The notes beneath the pieces are model-generated. The model had not been told where the DNA came from. It saw only the letters and a list, made by a program, of their open reading frames with translations, and did no database searches. From JAPWJZ01 sp965279315 (GTDB lineage: Bacteria > Pseudomonadota > Alphaproteobacteria > Micavibrionales > UBA2020): 64,000 nt of DNA. The stretch spans positions 3,100,001 through 3,164,000 of the forward strand of contig OZ257145.1 of NCBI GenBank assembly GCA_965279315.1, written 5' to 3'. A program made the position numbers and the translations under genes. Below are positions 7,962 through 16,434 of the stretch, piece after piece. The stretch's first letter is position 1. Every line of letters starts with the position of its first letter.

Positions 7962-8519
7962 ATGGCCACGCAAGACAACGACAAACGCCGCACGCTGGAG
8001 ATCAAGGGAAAACAGGTGACCTTCACCCTGCTCCCGCCCTCCACCATGCCACCGCTCGACAAGGTGACCAGCGTCGCCGTCGTGCCCTTTACCGACAAGG
8101 GCGAGGTTGTGCTGGCGCTGCTGGATCGCGGTGCGGATATTCCCGGCGGGCATATGCACAAGGACGAAACCACGCTGGAACAAACCGCGCGCCGCGAAGC
8201 GATGGAGGAAGCCTTCATCACCATGGGCCCCTTGAAAACCGCGCTTGTCATCCAGTCCGATTTTTACGGCAGCGCGCCGGACGCGCTGACATATATGGTC
8301 GTCATGACCGGCACCGTCACCGCCTTTCACGATGAAAAACCCGACGGCGAAACCATGGGCCGCAAGATCATGCCGCCCGACGATTTCATCGCCGCCTATA
8401 CCGCAGGCGACAAGAATTTCATGGCGGAGATTGTGAAAGGCGCGCAAACCGCGCTGCAGGGTCAGTCCGCGATCAAGCGGTGCTTGCGCAACAAGGCCTG
8501 CAATTCGCCGGAAGCGTAA
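7962..8519 (+). CDS. Nudix hydrolase
   Basis: The frame is open far upstream, but the region before 7962 is the terminator and the tail of the previous gene, so I start at ATG 7962, giving 185 residues. A Nudix box is visible near residues 60-85: PGGHMHKDE, then RREAMEEAFI. The spacing between the Gly-Gly and the REAMEE helix is one residue longer than the consensus and the final Gly is replaced, so it is a slightly divergent member. The family hydrolyses nucleoside diphosphates linked to another moiety, using Mg bound by the REUxEE glutamates. The substrate cannot be inferred. Its last 58 bases overlap the 3' end of the convergent glutaredoxin gene. Confidence 0.8.
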   Translation: MATQDNDKRRTLEIKGKQVTFTLLPPSTMPPLDKVTSVAVVPFTDKGEVVLALLDRGADIPGGHMHKDETTLEQTARREAMEEAFITMGPLKTALVIQSDFYGSAPDALTYMVVMTGTVTAFHDEKPDGETMGRKIMPPDDFIAAYTAGDKNFMAEIVKGAQTALQGQSAIKRCLRNKACNSPEA

Positions 8520-8803
8520 AGGTCGCGCACGATGTCGCAGCCGCCGATGAATTCGCCCTTCACATACAGCTGCGGGATGGTCGGCCAGTTGGTGAAGTCC
8601 TTGATCCCCTGACGCAGGCCGGGGTCGGCCACCACATCGATATCCTTGAAATTGACGCCCATGTTTTCCAGCACCTGCACGACCGCCGCCGAATAGCCGC
8701 ATTGCGGGAAGGCGGATGAGCCCTTCATGTAAAGAACAACGTCATGTTCGGCGATGTCATGCCGGATGCGTTCAAACACTTCGTTGTTGTCGAACAGGGC
8801 CAT
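8462..8803 (-). CDS. grxD: Monothiol glutaredoxin (Grx4/GrxD type)
   Basis: A 113-residue protein of the CGFS glutaredoxin class, which binds and transfers [2Fe-2S] clusters with glutathione and partners BolA. The active site reads FPQCGYS near residues 32-38, a Phe-to-Tyr change in the CGFS motif. The Lys of YMKGS, the WPTIPQLYVKGEFIGGCDI block and the C-terminal helix are as expected. It lies five bases after bolA on the same strand, so the two form an operon. Its 3' end overlaps the convergent Nudix gene by 58 bases, an arrangement that could give antisense interference between the transcripts. Confidence 0.95.
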   Translation of the reverse strand: MALFDNNEVFERIRHDIAEHDVVLYMKGSSAFPQCGYSAAVVQVLENMGVNFKDIDVVADPGLRQGIKDFTNWPTIPQLYVKGEFIGGCDIVRDLYASGELQALLRKHRLIAD

Positions 8804-8808
8804 GGTGA

Positions 8809-9033
8809 TTATGCGACGCGCGTCTTGATCTGCAATGCGTGGATGGTTTCGCCGATATGCTGGCCGAGCGCGGCATGCACCATGCGGTGCTGTTCCAGCA
8901 GCGGCTTGCCAGCGAAATTGGGGCAGACGACCGTGGCGGCAAGGCAGAGCCCGTCTCCGCGCACATCTTCAATGCGCACATCGGCGTCCGGAATGCTGCG
9001 TTTGATGAGTGCCTCGATGCTGTGTGTGTCCAT
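8809..9033 (-). CDS. bolA: BolA-family protein
   Basis: The protein has 74 residues when started at the ATG at 9031-9033, which has a good SD (GGGAGG) seven bases upstream; an in-frame ATG at 9063 would add ten residues. The block LLEQHRMVHAALGQHIGETIHALQIKT is the BolA/IbaG signature, with the conserved His ligand region. BolA-type proteins form a cluster-bridged heterodimer with monothiol glutaredoxins and take part in Fe-S delivery and iron sensing. It is directly upstream of grxD, which supports this role. Confidence 0.93.
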   Translation of the reverse strand: MDTHSIEALIKRSIPDADVRIEDVRGDGLCLAATVVCPNFAGKPLLEQHRMVHAALGQHIGETIHALQIKTRVA

Positions 9034-9246
9034 TCCCTGCCTCCCGAATACCGCCCAATTCATATGGGTCTATTCTACGTTAGGGCAATAATCGTTAATA
9101 ACTTGATAATAAAGTTGCCCCATTACCCGCCAAACCCCGTTTTTCGCAGCGCAATAGGGTGAGAAAACGCCAATAACCCCTTCCCTTTTTTGTAAAATCG
9201 GGCATATGATATATTGTTAATTTGTGAATTGTATTATGTTTGTGGC

Positions 9247-10185
9247 ATGACAGGCGCACAGTATAAACCGCTGACGATCGGCATCTCCACCTCCGCGCTG
9301 TTTGACCTGCGCGAGGAACACGGTGTTTACCAGACGAAGGGGATCGAGGAATATCGCGCGCTGCAATTCTCCCGCCGCCGCGAGATCATGAAACCCGGCA
9401 CCGCGTTCTGCGTGATCCAGAAATTGCTGGCCATCAATATCCCCGGTGAAAAGCCGCGCGTGGAAGTCGCGCTGATTTCCCGCAACGACATCGAAACCGG
9501 CATCCGCGCGCGTTACTCGCTCGACCATTACGGCCTCGATATCCCGCGTATTGCGCTGACCGGCGGCAAGCCTGTCGAGGCGCGCCTGCTCAAGGCCTAC
9601 GGCATCGACCTGTTCCTGTCGAAGCATCCTGACGATGTGCAGCGCGCGGTCGATGGCGATATCGCGGCTTGCGTCCTTCACGACCCGCCCCTCGAGGCCG
9701 CTCCCGCCTGCAAGCCCGGCAAGGTGCATTTCGCGTTCGACGGCGACATGGTCCTGTTCGGCGGTGAATCCGAAGCGATTTTCCAGCGTGACGGCCTGCT
9801 CGGGTTTTTGAAATACGAAACCGAAAACGCCGAAGTGCCGATGCCGCAGGGCCCGTTTGCAAAAGTATTGTTCGTCATTCAGGCATTGAAGGCGACGTTT
9901 GCCAAGGATGACTGCCCGATTGAAACATCGCTGGTCACCATGCGTTCCGGCACCGCGCAGGTGCGCCCGATGAACACGCTGATCGACTGGGGCCAGATTG
10001 TCGACGGCGCGTACATGATCGGGCGTTCGTCGCAGGAAGGCCACAAATACCAGAAAGTGGACGTGCTGGCCGCAATCGGCGCCGACCTGTTTTTTGACGA
10101 CCAGACATACCATACCGAACCCGCTTCGAAAGTCGTCCCGTCGGGCTACGTCCCCTCGAAAAGCGACCACAAGCAGGCGGCATAA
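9247..10185 (+). CDS. Cytosolic 5'-nucleotidase, cN-I type
   Basis: The protein has 312 residues from the ATG at 9247. It matches the PF06189 family pattern: GISTSALFDL with an acidic helix after it, PGTAFCVIQKLLAIN, VALISRNDIETG, then the strand LDIPRIALTGG and FLSKHPDDV, and HFAFDGDMVLF. These blocks resemble those of the cN-I nucleotidases, HAD-fold enzymes that hydrolyse AMP/IMP-type nucleoside monophosphates. The C-terminal part has MRSGTAQVRPMNTL and the conserved WG-x-x-DGAYMIG. No convincing SD is visible before the start. It is followed after 43 bases by the RTX gene on the same strand, without an obvious functional link. Confidence 0.85.
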   Translation: MTGAQYKPLTIGISTSALFDLREEHGVYQTKGIEEYRALQFSRRREIMKPGTAFCVIQKLLAINIPGEKPRVEVALISRNDIETGIRARYSLDHYGLDIPRIALTGGKPVEARLLKAYGIDLFLSKHPDDVQRAVDGDIAACVLHDPPLEAAPACKPGKVHFAFDGDMVLFGGESEAIFQRDGLLGFLKYETENAEVPMPQGPFAKVLFVIQALKATFAKDDCPIETSLVTMRSGTAQVRPMNTLIDWGQIVDGAYMIGRSSQEGHKYQKVDVLAAIGADLFFDDQTYHTEPASKVVPSGYVPSKSDHKQAA

Positions 10186-10228
10186 CGACCCGTAACGCTG
10201 TTTCATCCTTTTTTTAAGGGAAGTTTGC

Positions 10229-11854
10229 ATGGCGAACCCAGTCAGCACCATCACCAGCTCCGGCGATATTTCCACGCTGACCGCAGCAGATCCGCTTGCG
10301 TTCGATGACGGCCGGTTTTTCGGGCAGCTGTTCTTTGACAACCATATCTTCACCGCCTTCGACGATTTTTATAACTTCAATTACGATGTCCCGCTTATCG
10401 AAACGGACACCGAGCTGCAGGCGTTCCTGTTTGGCGCAAATGGCGACGGTTATGTGCACGGCACCGACCTGCTGCTGGCCAACGGCGTCATCGACACCAT
10501 CGAATTCACGGGTGACGGCGGGTCTTTTTCCTTCACCGGGCGGATGGAATACAGCTTCGGCGAAATCGGCACCACGACGATCAGCAGCCTGTCGGGTTTT
10601 GACGGCACCGACGGCATCCTGCTGGAGGGCAAGCTGCGCATCAACGGCTTCTTCGGCGTGACCGGCGAAGTCACGCGCCTTGTCAGCTACAGCAACAACA
10701 TGGAAATCGAATATCTCGGCAAGTTTCAGGCGGACCGGATCCAGGGCTATTACAGCACGATCACCGCGACTGATGCAGGCGGCTCGTTCTCGCTCAGCGG
10801 TTATTATGCAGTGGCCGCCTATCAGCGGGCGTCCGATGCGGCGTTCACGCTCGATGATATCCTCAACACCGCATCCCTTTTCAGCCAGAGCGATACCTTC
10901 ACCGTCATCGACGGCACGCGCGGCTGGCACGGTTTCGCCGGCAACGATAAAATGTATGGCGGCGCGGTTTCCGATACGCTGTATGGCGATGCGGGAAACG
11001 ACACGCTGGATGGCGGCGCAGGCGACGATTTCCTTGCGGGCGGCCTTGGCAACGACCTCTATTTCGTCGACAGCGCCGCGGATAGCGTGATCGAGCTTGC
11101 CAATCAGGGCACCGACACGGTCAGCAGCAGCGTCAGCTTCGACCTTGCGCTGCAGGGATTGAACATCGAAAAACTGGCCCTGACAGGCGGCGGCAATATC
11201 GATGCCACTGGCAATGACCTGCGCAACACGCTGACAGGCAATACCGGCGACAACACGCTCGACGGCGGTATCGGCGCAGACAGGCTGATCGGCGGCGCGG
11301 GCAACGACACCTATGTGGTCGATAACGCGGGCGACAGCATCAGCGACGGCGCGGGCATCGATACCGTCCACGCATCGGTCAGCTACGCGCTTGTCGCCGG
11401 GCTTGAAAACCTCGACCTGTCGGGCGCCGCCATCCGCGGCACGGGCAACGCATCCGCCAACATCATCACCGGCAACGCAAACGCCAATATCCTGAACGGC
11501 GTTGGCGGCAGCGATACGCTGGATGGCGGCATCGGCAGCGACACGCTGACAGGCGGCGCGGGCGCGGATATTTTCACTTTCACCGCAACCGACGGCGCAT
11601 CCGACACCGTGACCGATTTCAACCGCGTGCAGGGCGACAAGATCGACATTTCCGACCTGCTGACGGGGTTCGACCCCATGGCTGACGACATCACCCAATT
11701 CGTGCGCATCGATACAGTCGGCAAGAACAGCGTGCTGTTCGTCGATGCCGATGGCGGCGGCGACAATTTCGTGCAGATCGCCACCCTCAACCGCGCCACA
11801 GGACTGACCGACGAACTGGCGCTGCTGAATGCAGGCACGCTGATCGCCAGCTGA
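10229..11854 (+). CDS. RTX calcium-binding secreted protein (type I secretion)
   Basis: The protein has 541 residues and no N-terminal signal peptide. About residues 1-230 form a beta-rich domain I do not recognise. From about 236 there are hemolysin-type nonapeptide repeats in three clusters (residues about 236-280, 345-365 and 420-450), e.g. GDAGNDTLDGGAGDD and GGAGNDTYVVD, which fold as Ca-binding beta rolls outside the cell. The end, ADIFTF...VTDFNRVQGDKIDISDLL and a hydrophobic tail, is the C-terminal target type of type I secretion substrates. No ABC exporter, membrane fusion protein or activating acyltransferase is nearby, so the exporter must be elsewhere. An SD-like GGGAAG precedes the ATG. 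Confidence 0.85.
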   Translation: MANPVSTITSSGDISTLTAADPLAFDDGRFFGQLFFDNHIFTAFDDFYNFNYDVPLIETDTELQAFLFGANGDGYVHGTDLLLANGVIDTIEFTGDGGSFSFTGRMEYSFGEIGTTTISSLSGFDGTDGILLEGKLRINGFFGVTGEVTRLVSYSNNMEIEYLGKFQADRIQGYYSTITATDAGGSFSLSGYYAVAAYQRASDAAFTLDDILNTASLFSQSDTFTVIDGTRGWHGFAGNDKMYGGAVSDTLYGDAGNDTLDGGAGDDFLAGGLGNDLYFVDSAADSVIELANQGTDTVSSSVSFDLALQGLNIEKLALTGGGNIDATGNDLRNTLTGNTGDNTLDGGIGADRLIGGAGNDTYVVDNAGDSISDGAGIDTVHASVSYALVAGLENLDLSGAAIRGTGNASANIITGNANANILNGVGGSDTLDGGIGSDTLTGGAGADIFTFTATDGASDTVTDFNRVQGDKIDISDLLTGFDPMADDITQFVRIDTVGKNSVLFVDADGGGDNFVQIATLNRATGLTDELALLNAGTLIAS

Positions 11855-11869
11855 TCCCTCAAGCCGGAT

Positions 11870-12238
11870 TTACTGGAAGTCTTCCATTTCCTGAAACGGA
11901 CGGATCTCGATCACGCTCGGGCCCGGCATGGGGTTGGGACAGCGCTTGACCCAGGCCACCGCCTCGTCCATGTCCTTGACCTCCCAGATCCAGAAGCCCG
12001 CGACAAGTTCGCCGGGTGCAGGGAACGGCCCGTCCGTCACGGTGCGGTTCGCGCCATCAAAGGCAACGCGCATGCCACGCGAGGATTCCGCGAGGCCGTC
12101 TGCCATGCGCAGGATGCCGGCTTTCTCGAGTTCGTCATTAAACTTCCCCATCTCTTCCATCGACGCCATCACTTCAGCCGTCGGATGAAACCCTTTTTCG
12201 CTCTCTTCGGTCGCCTTCACCAAAACCATGACGCGCAT
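11870..12238 (-). CDS. YCII-related (DGPF-type) domain protein
   Basis: I start at the ATG at 12236-12238, which has an ideal AAGGAGG six bases upstream, giving 122 residues; the open frame extends further but without support. The sequence MRVMVLVKATEESEKG, the helix with FNDELEKAGIL, the block VTDGPFPAPGELVAGFWIWEV and the C-terminal EIRPF match the DGPF/PhnB-like YCII-related family. These are small dimeric alpha-beta proteins of uncertain role, often encoded near ECF sigma factors. No sigma factor is seen here. It is convergent with the RTX gene, with a 15-base gap, and divergent from the pentapeptide gene. Confidence 0.8.
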   Translation of the reverse strand: MRVMVLVKATEESEKGFHPTAEVMASMEEMGKFNDELEKAGILRMADGLAESSRGMRVAFDGANRTVTDGPFPAPGELVAGFWIWEVKDMDEAVAWVKRCPNPMPGPSVIEIRPFQEMEDFQ

Positions 12239-12462
12239 CTGCCGCCTCCTTGCATGAAATATTTTTCGCCCCAGCATCTCAACGAAGGACTCATATTTCA
12301 AGTTCCTAAATGGCTGCAACAGCAGAAAGTTGCTTAATTTCTTAAGCATATCAGTGCGTTAGATCACACCCGCCATTAACCATTCCTAAAACATCCTCAT
12401 ATATCATGGACTTGTGGGATTCTCGCATTCCCATTCCATGACCAGAAGGGTTTTGTTGGACG

Positions 12463-13764
12463 ATGGCGCAGGAAGAAGACTTCAATCTGAAGCCCGTCAC
12501 GCAGGCGGAGCTGAACGACATGATCCGCAAGCACCAGAATTTCCTGAGTGCGAAGGCGGGCGGCGCGCGCGCGGTGTTGCGCGACCGCGATATGACGGGG
12601 CTTTCCTTCATCGGCCAGAATTTGTCGCAGTCGGATTTTTCGGGCTGCATCATGGCCTTCGCCGATTTGACCGGCGCGAATTTCGAAAGCTCCACCCTGT
12701 TCGGCGTCGACCTTTCCAGCGCCAAGCTGACCAACACCCGCCTTGTGCGCGCCGATATGCGCGGCGCGGAAGTGGGCGAAGCCGACCTGTCGATGGCGAA
12801 TTTGCAGGGCGCCGACTTGCGGCAGGGCCGCACGATTTTAAAACGCAAAATCAAGAGCTCCGAAGACCAGTACGCCAAAACGGCGGAGGCCGGCATCGTC
12901 ATGTTCACCGGCAGCGACCTGACAGGCGCGAACCTGACGGGTGCCACAGCCATTTCCGCCGATTTCAGCGACGCGATCCTTGAAAACGCGAAAATGGCCG
13001 GCATGAATTTGCAGGGCGCGAACATGAAGGGCGCGGATTTGTCGAATGCCGACATGAAGCAATCCGACCTGCGCAACGCCGATTTTTCGTACGCCACCAT
13101 GACCGGCACGACGATGGAAAAGGTCGAAAAAGGCGGCAGCAATTTCACGCTGACGCTGACCGGCGCGACCAAGGGGCAGGCCGTCGGCGAAATGCCGATG
13201 ACGCTGGACGAATTGATCCTGAACCATGTGCGCTGGGTCGCAACCGCAGGCCAGCAGGGCAGGCAATTGACGCTGACCGATATCGACATGCGCAAGGGGC
13301 CGAAGCTGTCCACGCAGCGTTTCACCGCCGTGCGCGCCAACAAATGCACCTTTGCCGAAATGGATTTGCGGTCAATTGAACTGCAGGGCGCGAACCTCGA
13401 TGATTCCGACTTCCGCAAATGCCTGTTCCAGAGCGCCGACCTGCGCGGCGCGCGTTTTCGCAACGCCATGATGCACCGCGCCGATTTCAGCCGCGCGAAC
13501 ATGAACCCGCTTGTGCTCAAAAAACCGGACGGCATCACCTATCACATCCCCTGCCGGATGGAGGAAGCGCAGCTGCGCCATTGCAATTTCAGCGGCACAC
13601 GCCTGATGGAGGCGCGATTCAACAAATGCGACCTGCACGGCGCAACTTTCACCAACACCGATTTGCGCGGCGCTGATTTCACGGGCGCGATCCTGAAGGG
13701 CGCGACCTTCACCGATGCGGTGCTGGACGACGCGGTGTTCGACCCCGACAGCGACCCGCGATAA
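12463..13764 (+). CDS. Pentapeptide-repeat protein with two repeat blocks
   Basis: The protein has 433 residues, no signal peptide and no membrane segment. A(D/N)LxX-type pentapeptides run at about residues 45-125, 145-215 and 290-430 (e.g. ADLTGANF, ANLQGADL, ADLSNADM), which would form right-handed quadrilateral beta helices. Two similar helical headers precede repeat blocks: residues about 16-44 (DMIRKHQNFLSAKAGGARAVL) and about 247-272 (TLDELILNHVRWVATAGQQG). The second resembles the His-x-x-Trp header of other pentapeptide proteins. The arrangement suggests an old internal duplication. Known members mimic DNA, bind gyrase or act as scaffolds, but no specific role can be assigned here. 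Confidence 0.88.
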   Translation: MAQEEDFNLKPVTQAELNDMIRKHQNFLSAKAGGARAVLRDRDMTGLSFIGQNLSQSDFSGCIMAFADLTGANFESSTLFGVDLSSAKLTNTRLVRADMRGAEVGEADLSMANLQGADLRQGRTILKRKIKSSEDQYAKTAEAGIVMFTGSDLTGANLTGATAISADFSDAILENAKMAGMNLQGANMKGADLSNADMKQSDLRNADFSYATMTGTTMEKVEKGGSNFTLTLTGATKGQAVGEMPMTLDELILNHVRWVATAGQQGRQLTLTDIDMRKGPKLSTQRFTAVRANKCTFAEMDLRSIELQGANLDDSDFRKCLFQSADLRGARFRNAMMHRADFSRANMNPLVLKKPDGITYHIPCRMEEAQLRHCNFSGTRLMEARFNKCDLHGATFTNTDLRGADFTGAILKGATFTDAVLDDAVFDPDSDPR

Positions 13765-13933
13765 ATCACGCGAAAAAGCCTGTCACAACCGTCACATTCG
13801 CGTGACGGCGGCCATCATCTTGAAAAAATTATTTTCCGGCGATGTGCTTCATGGAACAGCGCAAAAGCCTGTCGCTAACGCGTTGTCACCAAAAATTACC
13901 TTGAATCCTGAGGTCAAAGTTGAGAGAATGTAA

Positions 13934-14497
13934 TCAGGCTCTACCCTTGCGGGCGAACCTCCCCCACAACTTCCGGACAGAAAGACCCAGCAGCCCCAGC
14001 GTCAGCGCGGGCAGCCACAACAGCCTTAATTCGCCCTGCAACGCCGCCATGCCTTCCGCGCTGAAAAACCCGTGGCCGATGGGGCAGACGGGCAGCGGCG
14101 TGTCGTCGAAGAAAAACCGTTCCGCCGAAAACGGCCACCACAGCGCAACGCCCAAACCGCCATCGGTCAGCGCATCGAGCAACGGGTGTGAAATGGTGCT
14201 GATAAAAAGATAGCTGAAAACGACGGCGCGTTTGACGGCCACGCCATCGGCCATGAATTCGCGGTTGCGCCACGCCCAGAATGCGGCGACGGCAACGGCG
14301 AAGAAAACAGAATGCGTAAAACCGCGATGCCCGAACTGGCTTTCATACGCGATGCCAAAGATAAAACCGATGCAGTCGAAATCCGGCAGCACCGAACAGA
14401 ACGCGCCCACCACGAGCAGGCTGCGGGGGATTCTCTTTTGCCCCAGCGCCAGGGCGATGGCGACCGGCACGGCGGGGTGCGAAAAGACGGTCGACAT
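13934..14497 (-). CDS. YdjM-like inner-membrane metal-dependent hydrolase
   Basis: The protein has 187 residues. It shows SHPAVPVAIALAL at the start, LPDFDCIGF near residues 38-46 and the GHRGFTHS motif near 56-63, followed by ISHPLLDALTDGG. These His/Asp-containing segments between hydrophobic helices are characteristic of the YdjM/DUF457 family (LexA-binding, inner-membrane metal-dependent hydrolase). The substrate is unknown. The C-terminus ends in a basic RKLWGRFARKGRA stretch. It is divergent from mutL, sharing a roughly 90-base promoter region. I did not find a clear SOS box there. Confidence 0.85.
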   Translation of the reverse strand: MSTVFSHPAVPVAIALALGQKRIPRSLLVVGAFCSVLPDFDCIGFIFGIAYESQFGHRGFTHSVFFAVAVAAFWAWRNREFMADGVAVKRAVVFSYLFISTISHPLLDALTDGGLGVALWWPFSAERFFFDDTPLPVCPIGHGFFSAEGMAALQGELRLLWLPALTLGLLGLSVRKLWGRFARKGRA

Positions 14498-14556
14498 GCT
14501 GAAAATCCTTTAAATATCAATATGAACAGGTTAAAAATTATGTGTCCCCTGCCCCT

Positions 14557-14584
14557 TTGTCAAGGCGTGGAATCGCGCTATAAA
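14557..14584 (+). promoter_or_regulatory. Candidate promoter placed for a leaderless mutL mRNA
   Basis: TTGTCA at 14557-14562 (5 of 6 to the -35 consensus), a 16-base spacer, and TATAAA at 14579-14584 (5 of 6 to the -10 consensus). The mutL ATG follows after six bases and no SD is present. Confidence 0.55.
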
Positions 14585-14590
14585 TACGCT

Positions 14591-16432
14591 ATGCATATCC
14601 GCCAGCTCCCAGAAACGCTCATCAACCAGATCGCCGCCGGCGAGGTCATCGAACGCCCCGCCGCCGCCGTGAAGGAACTCGTCGAAAATTCCATCGACGC
14701 GGGCGCAACGCGCATCGAGGTTGTGGTGCGCGATGGCGGCGCCTCGCTGATTTCCATCAACGACGATGGCATCGGCATGACGGCGGATGATTTATCTCTC
14801 GCGGTGGAACGTCACGCGACATCGAAACTGCCCGACGAAGACCTTGTGAACATTGCGTCATTGGGTTTTCGCGGCGAGGCATTGCCCTCCATCGGCGCGG
14901 TCAGCCGCTTGACGATCACCAGCCGCAAAAAAGACGCGGAGGGCTTTGCGATCACCGTCGAAGGCGGGAAAAAATCAAAACCCGCCCCCGCCGCGCACGG
15001 CAAGGGCACGAAGGTGGAAGTGCGGGATTTGTTCTACGCCACCCCTGCCCGCCTGAAATTCCTGAAAAGCCCGCGCACCGAAACGCAGAGCGTGCGTGAT
15101 GTTGTTGAACGTTTGGCGATGGCCTATCCCGATATCCATTTCAAGTTCACGGCGGATGACAAGGAAACGCTCGACCTGCCCGCATCGCAAGGTGATTTGT
15201 ACGAACGCCGCCTCGGCCGCCTGCGCCAGATCATGGGGCGCGAATTTGCGGAAAACGCGCTGCGGCTGGATGCTGAACGCGACGGCGTAAAACTGACCGG
15301 TTATGCCAGCCTGCCGACGCTGAACCGCGGCACGAACCAGTTCCAGCAGTTTTTCGTCAACGGCCGCCCCGTGCGCGACAAGCAGCTGATCGGCGCGATC
15401 CGCGGGGCGTACATGGATTTCCTCGCCTATGACCGCCACCCGATGCTGTGCCTTTTCCTCGACCTGCCGCCGGCCGATGTCGATGTGAACGTGCATCCGG
15501 CGAAATCGGAAGTGCGTTTCCGCGATTCCGCGCTGGTGCGCGGGCTGATCGTCGGCGGGCTGAAACACGCCATCACCGCCGCCGGCCACCGCGCATCGAC
15601 GACCGTTGCGGGCGACACGCTCGCCGCCTTCACCGCGCCGCAATTTCCCGCGTCGCAAAGTGGCTGGGACGGCGAATACCGCCAGCCTGCATCGAATTAT
15701 CCGGGGTTGAAGGGTATGTCGGGTGCGCCGTATTCCGGCAGCGCCTTCGGCGCGTCAGGAAATACGTTCGGCGTCTCCGGCAACCTCGCGCTGCAAACCG
15801 CGCCTGCATCGCGCGCGCATGACGATGTGAATGCCATCGACGTTCCCGCCGAATATCCGCTGGGCGCGGCCTGTGCACAGGTGCATGAAACCTATATCGT
15901 CGCGCAGACGGCAGACGGGTTGGTGCTGGTCGACCAGCACGCGGCGCATGAGCGGCTTGTGTACGAAGACATGAAAAAGGCGCTCAATTCCGGCGGCATC
16001 GCGCGCCAGCCGTTGCTGCTGCCCGAAATCGTGGAAATGGACCAACCCTCTGCCGAACGCCTGCTGGCACGCAAAGGCGAGTTGGAGGAATTGGGGCTGG
16101 TGATCGACAGCTTCGGCCCCGGCGCGGTCGTAGTGAACGAAACGCCCGCGCTGCTCGGCAATATCAACATTAAACAAATGGTGCTGGACCTCGCCGATGA
16201 CGTCGCCAATTACGGGCAGACGATGGGGCTGAAGGAAAAGCTGGAGGAAGTCTGCTCCACCATGGCCTGCCACGGGTCGGTGCGCGCAGGCCGCCGCCTG
16301 ACCCCCACGGAAATGAACGCGCTGCTGCGCCAGATGGAACGCACGCCCCATTCGGGGCAATGCAACCACGGCCGCCCGACCTATGTTGAACTGAAACTCG
16401 CCGATATCGAAAAACTCTTTGGACGCAGATAA
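14591..16432 (+). CDS. mutL: DNA mismatch repair protein MutL, endonuclease type
   Basis: MutL couples mismatch recognition by MutS to strand incision. The open frame reaches upstream, but the family start is the ATG at 14591 (MHIRQLPETLINQIAAGEVIERP), giving 613 residues. GHKL ATPase motifs are clear: ELVENSIDAGA, DDGIGM and GFRGEAL. A linker of about residues 340-420 rich in Gly, Ser and Pro separates the dimerisation domain. That domain has DQHAAHERLVYE, matching the DQHA(x)2E(x)4E nicking motif, plus ACHGS and QCNHGRP. This is the endonuclease class used by bacteria without MutH. No SD precedes the start. A membrane-protein gene follows after two bases. Confidence 0.97.
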   Translation: MHIRQLPETLINQIAAGEVIERPAAAVKELVENSIDAGATRIEVVVRDGGASLISINDDGIGMTADDLSLAVERHATSKLPDEDLVNIASLGFRGEALPSIGAVSRLTITSRKKDAEGFAITVEGGKKSKPAPAAHGKGTKVEVRDLFYATPARLKFLKSPRTETQSVRDVVERLAMAYPDIHFKFTADDKETLDLPASQGDLYERRLGRLRQIMGREFAENALRLDAERDGVKLTGYASLPTLNRGTNQFQQFFVNGRPVRDKQLIGAIRGAYMDFLAYDRHPMLCLFLDLPPADVDVNVHPAKSEVRFRDSALVRGLIVGGLKHAITAAGHRASTTVAGDTLAAFTAPQFPASQSGWDGEYRQPASNYPGLKGMSGAPYSGSAFGASGNTFGVSGNLALQTAPASRAHDDVNAIDVPAEYPLGAACAQVHETYIVAQTADGLVLVDQHAAHERLVYEDMKKALNSGGIARQPLLLPEIVEMDQPSAERLLARKGELEELGLVIDSFGPGAVVVNETPALLGNINIKQMVLDLADDVANYGQTMGLKEKLEEVCSTMACHGSVRAGRRLTPTEMNALLRQMERTPHSGQCNHGRPTYVELKLADIEKLFGRR

Positions 16433-16434
16433 TC

